Below, piece by piece: positions 7,882-16,342 of a stretch of 64,000 nt of DNA (position 1 is its first letter; each line of letters begins with the position of its first letter). A program made the translations under genes and the position numbers. A model generated the notes under the pieces. That model saw only the letters and a list, made by a program, of their open reading frames with translations, had not been told where the DNA came from and searched no databases. This stretch comes from JANJTB01 sp032027125 (GTDB taxonomy: Bacteria; Bacteroidota; Ignavibacteria; Kapaibacteriales; UBA2268): assembly GCA_032027125.1 (NCBI GenBank), contig JAVSMQ010000001.1, forward strand, positions 1,507,910 to 1,571,909, written 5' to 3'.

Positions 7882-8754
7882 ATGGGTATAAAAAGAACTA
7901 TCTCCTCACGTTCTATCTTCCTGATCATATTTTCTTTAATCTTTTTATTTATGAGCGTTACTGATACGGAAGCTGCTCGCAGAAGAAAGAAAAAAAGAAG
8001 TTATAATCCGAATAAAACTCGTGAGCAGGCTATTAATATCATACGTTCCACATCTGAAGAGATTAGCGAACTTGCAGGTTTAGACCCCAATGTATCAGAT
8101 TCGGTTAGTTCATCATTGAATAACCTAATGAACGAAGACGGCGAAATTCTGACCACCGATGGTGACCTTGGTGAAAATATAGCGGAATTAGAGCTTGAAG
8201 ACGACGTCGCCGTTGATTTGGAAGAATTTAAAATGCTTTGGTTATCATTTATAGACAGCAACGAAGGCTCAGCAGTAACATCCAGCGGTATTGCGAAAAC
8301 TGACCTTATGTATGTTATAATGGATTGGTTAGGAACCCCCTACCGTTTCGGCGGAACAACGCGCGGCAACATTGACTGCTCCGGTTTTACTCAAAAGATA
8401 TTTCTTGCTGCATCCGATATTATGCTTCCCCGCGTTGCCCGTGAACAAATTAATGTCGGCGAAAATATCAAAATGAAAAACCTTGAATTTGGCGACCTCA
8501 TTTTCTTCCATACTTACTCCCGTAAATTTGCTTCACACGTCGGGATTTATTTGGGCGACCACTTATTTGCTCATGCAAGTTCAAGATATGGTGTTACTGT
8601 ATCTTCACTTGAAAGTTCATATTATAAAAAGCATTTTATAGGCGGAAGAAGAATCGGCGCCCGCGACATTGCAAAATACAGCATCAAAAACGGAACTCAT
8701 CTTAATGCTTCGGCTAAACCTGAGTTACCTTCTAAGGGCGAATCCGGAAGATAG
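7882..8754 (+). CDS. Secreted NlpC/P60 family cell-wall peptidase
   Basis: A 290-residue exported protein. A positively charged start and a hydrophobic stretch (about residues 10-26) form a signal sequence ending near TEAA, followed by an unusually basic patch (RRRKKKRS). Residues 60-130 are acidic and probably flexible. The NlpC/P60 domain occupies about residues 138-255: YRFGG then DCSGF with the catalytic C166, SHVGIYLG with H219, and FAHAS with H231. These enzymes cleave gamma-D-Glu to diamino-acid bonds in peptidoglycan stem peptides, so a periplasmic role in wall remodelling is likely. The start is supported by GGAG about six bases upstream. A strong terminator follows. Confidence 0.9.
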   Translation: MGIKRTISSRSIFLIIFSLIFLFMSVTDTEAARRRKKKRSYNPNKTREQAINIIRSTSEEISELAGLDPNVSDSVSSSLNNLMNEDGEILTTDGDLGENIAELELEDDVAVDLEEFKMLWLSFIDSNEGSAVTSSGIAKTDLMYVIMDWLGTPYRFGGTTRGNIDCSGFTQKIFLAASDIMLPRVAREQINVGENIKMKNLEFGDLIFFHTYSRKFASHVGIYLGDHLFAHASSRYGVTVSSLESSYYKKHFIGGRRIGARDIAKYSIKNGTHLNASAKPELPSKGESGR

Positions 8755-8777
8755 TCTTCTGCAATTTAAATATTTTT

Positions 8778-8815
8778 AAAAAAGAGTTTTTCCAATACGA
8801 AAAACTCTTTTTTTT
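8778..8815 (+). terminator. Rho-independent terminator after the NlpC/P60 gene
   Basis: An A-rich stem AAAAAAGAGTTTTT and its complement AAAAACTCTTTTTT pair across an eight-base loop and run directly into a T-tract ending at about 8815. Confidence 0.85.
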
Positions 8816-8968
8816 GTAAATAATCGTCACAATAATTTATAAATATGTAACAAAATAAAATTTTTTCTTTTGTTTCATTATCTTTTTACTTATATTGAAT
8901 CTGCGATAATAGTTTGTTTGAAAAATGTTTTAGTAAATATTATATTGTTTTTTATCTCGGAGGTTAAA

Positions 8969-9898
8969 ATGAATACGGATGCCGGTGAAGCAGATATCAA
9001 AACCTTTTATTCGCTCGAGAAAGCACTTCTCGAGCCTGAAAATGTTAAAGTTTTAGATCTACATTATAAAGATCTTGATGTGTTTCCGGAAGAAATCTTC
9101 CGGCTTACAAATTTGGAAGAATTGATTATATGGAATAATCAACTTCAATTTATTCCTGAAAGGATTTCAAAATTAAATAAATTAAGAAAACTTGATTTAA
9201 GCGGTAATAGAATTATAACACTGCCATCAAGTATCTCTGAACTGCAGCAGCTCGTTACGCTGGTTGTCAGTTGGAACCGACTTGCAGAGTTGCCGGATTC
9301 AATTGGAAGACTTGCAAATCTCAAAAGATTAGGTTTGAATAATAATAGAATCAAAGTATTGCCGGATTCGATTGGAAATCTGTCAAATCTGGTCGAATTA
9401 GTTGTCAGTGAGAATGAATTACGTCACTTGCCGGATTCAATCGGCAATCTGAGCAAGCTGGAAAAACTTCGTGCACCTGGAAATCATTTGACAAAATTAC
9501 CAAATTCAATATGTAATTTGACTAATTTAACAAAATTGGAGATACACGAAAATAATTTAACTGAACTACCTGATGAAATAGGTAATCTGGTAAACCTCAG
9601 AAAAGTACGTTTATTTAAGAATTTACTTGTTCAGTTACCCGATAGTTTCTGTAAACTTGCTAACTTAGAAAAACTACTCCTTTACGAGAATGAACTCAGG
9701 GAATTACCTGAAAATCTCGGTGCATTAAAAAGTCTTGAAGAACTCGAGCTTGGTTTCAATTATCTTACCGGACTGCCTGAAAGTATAAAAGGATTAGAGA
9801 AACTTAAATTTATAAGTCTTACAAGCAACGAATTCAGTGAAGAAGAAAAACAGAATATAAATAAGAAGTTATCAAACGCAAGAATAGACTGGTATTAA
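8969..9898 (+). CDS. Leucine-rich repeat protein
   Basis: A 309-residue protein made almost entirely of leucine-rich repeats with a 23-residue period of the form LPDSIGNLSNLVELVVSEN. About eleven repeats run from residue 20 to residue 295, giving a curved solenoid for protein binding. There is no signal peptide from the chosen start, so it may be cytoplasmic. The ATG at 8969 is preferred over a far upstream one at 8870 because it has a consensus GGAGG six bases ahead and the extra 33 residues are an unrelated hydrophobic stretch encoded by AT-rich leader. Bacterial proteins of this kind are common in Bacteroidota and Leptospira, mostly of unknown role. It is monocistronic with a hairpin downstream. 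Confidence 0.85.
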   Translation: MNTDAGEADIKTFYSLEKALLEPENVKVLDLHYKDLDVFPEEIFRLTNLEELIIWNNQLQFIPERISKLNKLRKLDLSGNRIITLPSSISELQQLVTLVVSWNRLAELPDSIGRLANLKRLGLNNNRIKVLPDSIGNLSNLVELVVSENELRHLPDSIGNLSKLEKLRAPGNHLTKLPNSICNLTNLTKLEIHENNLTELPDEIGNLVNLRKVRLFKNLLVQLPDSFCKLANLEKLLLYENELRELPENLGALKSLEELELGFNYLTGLPESIKGLEKLKFISLTSNEFSEEEKQNINKKLSNARIDWY

Positions 9899-9926
9899 AC
9901 TCCTTAGTCCAACAATTTAACATTTT

Positions 9927-9966
9927 AAAAAAGCCTAAGAAACAATTGCATCTTAGGCTTTTTCAT
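9927..9966. terminator. Bidirectional terminator between the LRR and adenylate kinase genes
   Basis: AAAAGCCTAAG (ending 9939) pairs with CTTAGGCTTTT (from 9952), with A-runs on one side and T-runs on the other. It serves the LRR gene and, read in reverse, could serve the convergent adenylate kinase gene. Confidence 0.85.
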
Positions 9967-10021
9967 TTTATTGTTTTGAACATTTAATACTTATAATCCG
10001 TTATAAATATCATAATTCTAC

Positions 10022-11215
10022 TTATCTCATATTTTTGAAACCGAACTCTATTTCGTCGGCTATTCGACGGTTGACTTCTTCAAAACTGCCGGTTCCATCA
10101 ATTTTAGTCACGCCATGCATCGAGCTGTATTTTTCAATTACAGGCTGTGTACGGGCTTCGTGCCCCTGCAGCCTTTTTATAATTGTAGCGATATTTGCAT
10201 CATAAGGTCTGCTTGAGTCTGTCGTACTGCGATGTTCCAATCTTCTGATAAGTTCTAATATCGGAACTTCAATCTCAATGACCTTGGTAATTGAAGCTGT
10301 GTGTTTTCTAAGTAATCCGTCGAGTATATAAGATTGAACCAAAGTTCTCGGAAATCCTTTGAAAATAAATCCTTTTGTATCATTATAATCTGTCAGTTTT
10401 TTTTCAATTAACTGTACAACCATTTCATCAGGAATCATCTGCCCTACTTCACCGTGAGCCAAATGTCCTTTCTCGTACAATTCGAGAATTTTCTTACCCA
10501 TGTTAGTATTATCATTGACTTCCTTAGCAAATAATTCGCCGGTAGAAATAAAGTCAAGACCGAATTGTTTTGATAGTGCTTTGCCCTGAGAGGCTCTGCC
10601 GCTGCCGGGATAGCCGAAAAGCACGATGTTTATCATACTCTTACTCAATTCCTGCCGTACAATTTTTGTAATATCTAATTTTACTTCTTCAATACCCTTG
10701 GTACCATCAATTTCAAAATAAATTCCTTTTTCTTTGTAAAATTGCAGAACCGGAATTGTTTTGTCATAGTATTCTTTTAATCTGTTTCGGATAACTATCT
10801 CATTATCATCCGAACGACCTGATGTTTTACCGCGGTTCAGAAGACGGGCTACGGATTCTTCTTCCGGTACGGCAATACTGATAAGACAATTAAGCTGGGT
10901 ATTGAGTTTCAGCATCAGACCTTCAAGTATGTATGCCTGTATATATGTTCGTGGAAATCCGTCAAACAGAAATCCGTTATAACCCGGGTTGTCAGTAATT
11001 GATTTTTCAATAATCTGAACTATAATTTCATCTGAAACTAATCCGCCACCAGCAATTATACTCTTGACTTCTTTGCCTATTTCCGAATCTTCTGTAATCT
11101 CTTTCCTGAGTAAATCACCTGTCGAAATATAGAATAGATTATATTTTTTAACAAGAAACTCGGACTGTGTTCCCTTACCTGCTCCCGGAGGACCGAATAG
11201 TGCAATATTTAACAT
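10022..11215 (-). CDS. Tandem (two-domain) adenylate kinase with a degenerate second domain
   Basis: A 397-residue fusion of two adenylate kinase domains; normal Adk is about 190-215. Domain 1 (residues 1-190) is canonical: P-loop GPPGAGKG at 8-15 with K14, STGDLLRKE with AMP-site R37, DGFPRT at 85-90, and a short LID with no zinc cysteines. It should interconvert ATP plus AMP and two ADP. Domain 2 (about 194-397) keeps the fold and GFPRT, but its P-loop reads GYPGSGRA with R207 in place of the lysine, the AMP-site arginine is A230, and the aspartate before GFPRT is K286. It looks catalytically weak or dead and may be regulatory or structural. Because domain 1 is intact it could be the cell's Adk. 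It is monocistronic. Confidence 0.88.
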   Translation of the reverse strand: MLNIALFGPPGAGKGTQSEFLVKKYNLFYISTGDLLRKEITEDSEIGKEVKSIIAGGGLVSDEIIVQIIEKSITDNPGYNGFLFDGFPRTYIQAYILEGLMLKLNTQLNCLISIAVPEEESVARLLNRGKTSGRSDDNEIVIRNRLKEYYDKTIPVLQFYKEKGIYFEIDGTKGIEEVKLDITKIVRQELSKSMINIVLFGYPGSGRASQGKALSKQFGLDFISTGELFAKEVNDNTNMGKKILELYEKGHLAHGEVGQMIPDEMVVQLIEKKLTDYNDTKGFIFKGFPRTLVQSYILDGLLRKHTASITKVIEIEVPILELIRRLEHRSTTDSSRPYDANIATIIKRLQGHEARTQPVIEKYSSMHGVTKIDGTGSFEEVNRRIADEIEFGFKNMR

Positions 11216-11372
11216 TAAATAAACTCAATATGTTCAGGTGAAAAAAATGAATTATACAATTATCTGCAATGGTTTTATTAATAATTCTCTGATAAATTAC
11301 AATAATAATTATTAAAAGAAGAAATTTCATTAAAAATATTGTTTGACATAAAAATTGTTATTGGAAACAAAA

Positions 11373-12077
11373 TCAAAATATTTGCGACCAGTTTGTAAGT
11401 GCTAAAATTCTATATCCGATTATACATCCAAAAAGGATAAAAGTTACACCGGAAAACTGCTTTATCCTCAAAATCGTTTTGTTGGATAATTTATGCCGGT
11501 TATGTATAACTACCCATGCTAAAGTATAAAGCCATAAGAAATTACCAATTCCGAATCCGATTGCAAAAAATATATTATTGGTAAATTCATCAGGAAACAA
11601 ACCGGTTTTATGAACCCATGCAGACATAATTGTAAGTGAAGGTACAAAAGTAGGATTTGCAAGATTTGTCATTGCCAAAGCAAAACCAAGAAATAATGAA
11701 CCACGGCTTTTCATATTATCAATAAACTGAGGAGGCTGTTTTACGCTCGGATTTTCCAATTTTGCCAAATCAACGACTTTTGTCTTAATCTGCATAATAC
11801 CAAAATAAATTAATCCGGCAACAACAATAAATTGAAAAGTCAGAGATAAATAAGGATTATTATCGAGGTATTCACTTACCACGCCTTGAATTGCAGATGC
11901 TGCAAAAATTGCGATAAGGCAGTATAACATATCCATTGAGGCAGTGCCTAATGAAAATAGTGCACACTCTTTTCGGTTCCCATCAATACCCAATCGAATA
12001 TTTGTCATAGCAATAGGTCCGGGGGGCATTGCTATTACGAATCCAAGCAAGGCACCTGCAATCACCGCAAGTATCAT
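11373..12077 (-). CDS. LysE/RhtB family amino-acid or metabolite exporter
   Basis: A 234-residue integral membrane protein with about six hydrophobic segments. The N-terminal GFVIAMPPGPIAMTNIRLG matches the LysE family's conserved PxGP motif region at the end of the first helix. Members export amino acids such as lysine, threonine, homoserine or leucine by proton exchange; the substrate cannot be read from sequence. A GGAG lies six bases before the ATG. A large non-coding region separates it from the divergent repeat lipoprotein gene. Confidence 0.83.
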   Translation of the reverse strand: MILAVIAGALLGFVIAMPPGPIAMTNIRLGIDGNRKECALFSLGTASMDMLYCLIAIFAASAIQGVVSEYLDNNPYLSLTFQFIVVAGLIYFGIMQIKTKVVDLAKLENPSVKQPPQFIDNMKSRGSLFLGFALAMTNLANPTFVPSLTIMSAWVHKTGLFPDEFTNNIFFAIGFGIGNFLWLYTLAWVVIHNRHKLSNKTILRIKQFSGVTFILFGCIIGYRILALTNWSQIF

Positions 12078-12731
12078 CTAATCTCCACAAATAACATATT
12101 TATAAGAATGCTCAAAACTAAAATTCCAAAAGTATATAAAAAAACTTATACAAGATAAGAATATAAATGGTATTGTGCAAGAAGTATCTATTTTTTGTAT
12201 TTTTCAGAAAATAATAGACAACATTATCACCGCTGAGCTGATACGTTCTTTGAATTTTAAATTGAAACATCAGAATTAGTCACTCTGAGCTTGCGAAGAG
12301 TCCATGATTTCATTAATTAACAGCTTGGATGCTTCACTTCGTTCAGCATGACCTTCCCCAAAGTGCCGTTTTATGTTGTAACGATTTCGAAATTCGTTGA
12401 ATTTATTTAGAATGTATCAGCCCTACATTATTATCGGAAATTCTGAAAGACATTACAACAGTCATTAAATTTTAAAGTGATATAATTATAATAATTTAAG
12501 ATTATTATTTTGAAAAAGAACTATTTTTGTGTAATTTTGTAATTGAGTAATTATGTTGAATATAAAACAGATAGATATTGCGGCTTGTACTTTGAAATTG
12601 TATTGCAGAATTCCCTTCGGGTAAAAAAAAGAAGAAAACCGGGAATAAAAATATTTTTTTCAGATGCTGCAACCAAATTCATACTCATGTGTATTTATGG
12701 TATTGTTGAATAATTATTTTTTGGAGTATTT
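12078..12731. other. 654-base intergenic region with one hairpin repeat
   Basis: It holds a GTCA...TGAC hairpin repeat at 12279-12353 (listed separately). A second short inverted repeat, ATTCCC near 12609 with GGGAAT near 12641, is weak. The ribosome-binding site TTGGAG for the lipoprotein gene lies at 12721-12726. No protein-coding gene longer than about 25 codons is supported. Confidence 0.5.
12279..12353. repeat. GTCA/TGAC hairpin repeat, copy 1
   Basis: Begins GTCACTCTGAGCTTGCGAAG and ends CTTCGTTCAGCATGACC, so the ends are near-complementary and can fold into a long hairpin around a central TTAATTAACAG. In inverse orientation it matches the copies at 36254-36329 and 36967-37041 including the internal part. 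Confidence 0.7.
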
Positions 12732-15230
12732 ATGTTGAGAAATATTTACATCGCTGTTGCCATGATTTTGGCAGGTCTATTTATCGCAACATCCTGCAAA
12801 GATAGCGCTACTTCTCCTGAAGTAAAGACCGGATTTTACGGTTTTATATATGACACTGACGGTACACCGTTTCAAGGGGCACTTGTCGAGATTACAAACG
12901 GCGAGGACAAAGTACTTGGTTCTCAACTTACAGATTCGGTCGGTAAATTTTCGTTTCCTGAAATTACAGAAGACTTAAAATCCTATAAATTAAGAGTTTC
13001 TGCCGAAGGTTATGCAACTATAGTCAGAAATGCCGTAGAATTTATGAAGGATAATATTCCTCAAATAGTTGAAATTCAGATGTCAAAACTATTGGAAGAT
13101 GACTGTTGCAATAATACTGCAAAATTTATTATAAATGACGAAAACGGTAACCCGATAAAGGGTGCAAGAGTTTTACTCAGAAGAGGTGGTAATGTAAAAT
13201 ATGAAGGAACTGCCGATTCCCTTGGGAAAATTTTAATTGAAGGTATCTGTAAAGGTGAATACTCTGCCTTGATAAAATATGAAGGATATATATCTCAGGA
13301 AATTGGTTTAAATTTTGACTGCCTCCAAACAATTGAAAAAACAGTAGTGCTTAAAAAAGCCGAAGAAGTATGCTGTAATAATATTGTTAAATTTGTTATT
13401 AAAGATGAAAGCGGCAATCCTATTAAAGGCAGCAGGGTATTCTTGCGAATTGCCGGAGTGATAAGATATGAAGGTACTGCAAATGATAATGGCGAAGTTG
13501 CTATTGACGGTATCTGCAAAGGCGAATATTCAGCTTTAATAAAATATGAAGGTTATACTTCACAGGAATTGGAACTTAATTTCGATTGCGAGCAAACAAT
13601 TGAAAAAGCTGTTGTACTGAAAAAAGCCGAAGAAGTTTGCTGTAATAATAATGTAAAATATGTTTTTGTTGACGAAAACGGAAATCCTATAAAAGGAGCA
13701 AGAGTATTTCTACGTAAAGGCGGTGTCGTAAAATATGAAGGTACTGCAAATGATAACGGTGAAGTAGTTATTGACGGTATCTGCAAAGGGGAATATTCAG
13801 CTTTATTAAAATATGAAGGTTATGTTTCTCAGGAAGCTGAAATTGGTTTTGATTGCGGTCAATCACTCGTCAAAAATGTTACTCTCAAGAAATCAGAAGA
13901 TTTATGCTGTAATAATATTGCTAAATTTACTGTCAAGGATGAAAACGGTAATCCTATTAAAGGTGTTAGGATTCTTTTACGTTTAAATGGAGTGGTTAAG
14001 CATGACCCTGTTACTAATGAAGAAGGATATGCTGCTGTTGACGGTATCTGCAAAGGTTCTTATTCAGTTTTGATTAAGTATGAAGGTTACATTTCTCAGG
14101 AATTGGAAATGACTTTCGACTGCGGTCAGACTTTGGAAAAATCTGTTGTAATGAAAGAAGCTGAACAGGATTGTTGTAATAACGTAGCAAAATTCGTAAT
14201 CAAGAATGAAAGCGGCAACCCGGTTAATGGTGCAAAAGTATATCTGCGTCGAAACGGCGTTGTAAAATATGACGGCGCTGCAAATGACCAGGGTTTACTG
14301 AATATTGAAGGCATCTGCAAAGGTTCGTATTCAGTTTTGATTAAATATGAAGGATACGTTTCTCAGGAAGTAGAAATGACTTTCGACTGCGCCCAGACTT
14401 TGGAAAAATCAATAGTTCTGAAGAAAGCAGAAGTTGAATGCTGTAATAATATTGCAAAATTCGTAATCAAGGATGAAAGCGGCAATCCGGTTATTGGTGC
14501 AAAAATTTATCTTCGCAAAAACGGCGTCACAAAATACGAAGCCACTGCCGGTGATAACGGCAATGCAGCAATAGACGGCATCTGCAAAGGTTCTTATTCA
14601 GTTTTGATTAAATATGAAGGATTCGTTTCTCAGGAAGTAGAAATGACTTTCTACTGCGCCCAAACTTTAGATAAATCTATAGTACTTAAGAAATCAGAAG
14701 AAGTATGCTGCAATAATAATATTAAGTTCGTTGTCAAAGATGAAAACGGAAATCCATTGAAGGGTGCCAGAGTACTTCTTCGTAAAGGCGGAGTAGTAAA
14801 ATACGACGGTAATATTAATGAAGACGGCTATGTTGTAATTGACGGCATCTGCAAAGGCGAATATTCCGTATTAGTAAAATATGAAGGATACAAATCACAG
14901 GAATTTGCTGTCAATGTTGACTGCGGTCAATCACTAACAATCGAAAAGACACTTGCCAAGAATGAAATTTGCTGCACTGCATGGGCAAAAGTTCTGCCAT
15001 TCGATGCCCAATCAAAAGCTGCATTAAATGGTGCTAAGGTAAGAATCTATAAAAATGGTGATTTGCTCAATACATTGACTGTTGAAAACGGATATGTTAA
15101 ATTTACAGGACTTTGCGAAGGTTCTTACGGATTTGACATAACATTCGAAGGTTATAAATCTATTGAATGGAACTACGAAATCAAATGCAACTATGAGAAT
15201 ATCTTTGAAAAACCTATGACAAAAAATTAG
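12732..15230 (+). CDS. Lipoprotein with eight 89-residue cysteine-bearing repeats
   Basis: An 832-residue exported protein. Residues 1-22 form a lipoprotein signal with FIATSC and the lipidated cysteine at C22. Residues 33-115 look like a carboxypeptidase-regulatory-type beta sandwich (TDGTPFQGALVEI). Seven units with an 89-residue period follow, starting at the CC pairs at 125, 214, 303, 392, 481, 570 and 659; an eighth, divergent unit begins near 748. Each unit reads CCNN, NGNPIKGA, then GICKG, KYEGY and FDC. The cysteines are almost invariant (unit 6 has FYC), which suggests one or two disulfides per domain. The repeats resemble surface Ig-like prealbumin folds. A role in adhesion or scaffolding is inference. 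The start has TTGGAG upstream. Confidence 0.82.
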   Translation: MLRNIYIAVAMILAGLFIATSCKDSATSPEVKTGFYGFIYDTDGTPFQGALVEITNGEDKVLGSQLTDSVGKFSFPEITEDLKSYKLRVSAEGYATIVRNAVEFMKDNIPQIVEIQMSKLLEDDCCNNTAKFIINDENGNPIKGARVLLRRGGNVKYEGTADSLGKILIEGICKGEYSALIKYEGYISQEIGLNFDCLQTIEKTVVLKKAEEVCCNNIVKFVIKDESGNPIKGSRVFLRIAGVIRYEGTANDNGEVAIDGICKGEYSALIKYEGYTSQELELNFDCEQTIEKAVVLKKAEEVCCNNNVKYVFVDENGNPIKGARVFLRKGGVVKYEGTANDNGEVVIDGICKGEYSALLKYEGYVSQEAEIGFDCGQSLVKNVTLKKSEDLCCNNIAKFTVKDENGNPIKGVRILLRLNGVVKHDPVTNEEGYAAVDGICKGSYSVLIKYEGYISQELEMTFDCGQTLEKSVVMKEAEQDCCNNVAKFVIKNESGNPVNGAKVYLRRNGVVKYDGAANDQGLLNIEGICKGSYSVLIKYEGYVSQEVEMTFDCAQTLEKSIVLKKAEVECCNNIAKFVIKDESGNPVIGAKIYLRKNGVTKYEATAGDNGNAAIDGICKGSYSVLIKYEGFVSQEVEMTFYCAQTLDKSIVLKKSEEVCCNNNIKFVVKDENGNPLKGARVLLRKGGVVKYDGNINEDGYVVIDGICKGEYSVLVKYEGYKSQEFAVNVDCGQSLTIEKTLAKNEICCTAWAKVLPFDAQSKAALNGAKVRIYKNGDLLNTLTVENGYVKFTGLCEGSYGFDITFEGYKSIEWNYEIKCNYENIFEKPMTKN
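13104..15224 (+). repeat. Tandem coding repeat, 267-bp period, about eight units
   Basis: The 89-codon domains of the lipoprotein gene recur every 267 bases from the TGTTGC at 13104. Units 2, 3 and 7, and units 4 to 6, are more alike within each group, which points to repeated duplication or gene conversion inside the gene. Confidence 0.85.
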
Positions 15231-15283
15231 AATTTCTAATTTATGCGATAATCTTAAAAACTGATACTATCAGTTGAAAATAT

Positions 15284-15340
15284 GAAGCTCCGGCTTGCCG
15301 ACAGAAATAAATCTAAGGCAAATCCGGAGCTTCTGTTATT
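15284..15340 (+). terminator. Hairpin terminator after the repeat lipoprotein
   Basis: GAAGCTCCGG (15284-15293) pairs with CCGGAGCTTC (15324-15333); TTGCC and GGCAA extend the stem with two unpaired bases. TGTTATTTAT follows as a weak U-tract. Confidence 0.75.
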
Positions 15341-15537
15341 TATATCAAAAAAGTATTCAAATTCTTAGAAAAATAATGAATTCAACTGACTTACATAAAT
15401 CCAAATCAGTAATTTCGCTGAAAATATGAATATATAACCTCCAATTTTCAGTCAGTTAGGATTTGCTTATTTTCTAACTGATTTTGATATAATCAATTCA
15501 TCTGAATACAAAAGTTAGAAAAGTCAATATCTTTATA

Positions 15538-16335
15538 TTAATTTGCAATTAATACAGTCTCAAAAATCTCAGTTGTAGTAATTGCACATTCTCCATTTTG
15601 AGTAGAAAATACTTTTTGTACATTTCTACCTATTCTGATATTAACTGAATCATTTTCCTTCATTAAATTAAGAACTTTGGGTGGTATTGTGAATTCACCG
15701 GTATCCCATAATAAAGAATGCCACTGAATATTTCTAAATTCAATTACTATAGGGAAATTTTGTGAATAGTTTAAATCACTGTTCCAAATTAAAGTCAATC
15801 CATCGGATATTTTAAAATGTTTATCTTTAGGTAAATTTATTATATTAATAAGAGGCTGTAATTTTATATTACTTTCCCATTCAGGAATTGAATTACTACT
15901 ATTTCCACTCCATCCGAATTTAAATTCAGATCCGAATAATGGTACCTGCTCAGGTTTTTCATAATAATTATTATAATAATAAAATGCTTTACTGCTATCA
16001 AATATTGGATTTGTACTATCGGATATTAATGGATAAGCAATATTCGTTATTAATGTGTCAATATATAAATTCCCTATATCTAAAGGCAAATTATCCCAAT
16101 ATTGTTTATGAAATTCAGCCCAAATTTCAAAATTGATTAAGTCGTTTGCACCAGTTTTTACAGTGATTTCTATCATAAATGGATATTGATAAATCGGATT
16201 ACTGGAATACAAATAATTTAAAAAATCAATTTTTGCAAAATTCGGACTTGCTGTAATTGGTATGTCATCTACATCACAACTTTGAAAAATAATAATTAAA
16301 ACTAATAAAATAAATAACAATTTCGGCTTTTTCAT
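15538..16335 (-). CDS. Lipoprotein of unknown function
   Basis: A 265-residue protein with an N-terminal lipoprotein signal (hydrophobic residues 5-17, IIFQSC, lipidated C20). The mature part is rich in aromatic residues, asparagine and serine (YYYNNYYEKP near residue 122) and is predicted beta-rich. I recognise no family. It lies seven bases downstream of the barrel gene at 16343, so the two form an operon and may act as a barrel with an associated lipoprotein. Its low GC is typical of this neighbourhood. Confidence 0.7.
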   Translation of the reverse strand: MKKPKLLFILLVLIIIFQSCDVDDIPITASPNFAKIDFLNYLYSSNPIYQYPFMIEITVKTGANDLINFEIWAEFHKQYWDNLPLDIGNLYIDTLITNIAYPLISDSTNPIFDSSKAFYYYNNYYEKPEQVPLFGSEFKFGWSGNSSNSIPEWESNIKLQPLINIINLPKDKHFKISDGLTLIWNSDLNYSQNFPIVIEFRNIQWHSLLWDTGEFTIPPKVLNLMKENDSVNIRIGRNVQKVFSTQNGECAITTTEIFETVLIAN

Positions 16336-16342
16336 ATTGGTC

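Noticed and set aside
12541..12625. 23-codon ORF and CCCTTCGGG hairpin before the repeat lipoprotein
   Set aside because: Too short, no ribosome-binding site, and the hairpin is only three or four pairs; it is probably chance.
13104..15224. Possible CRISPR or satellite array
   Set aside because: The 267-bp period is an open reading frame with conserved protein motifs; units are coding domains without short spacers.
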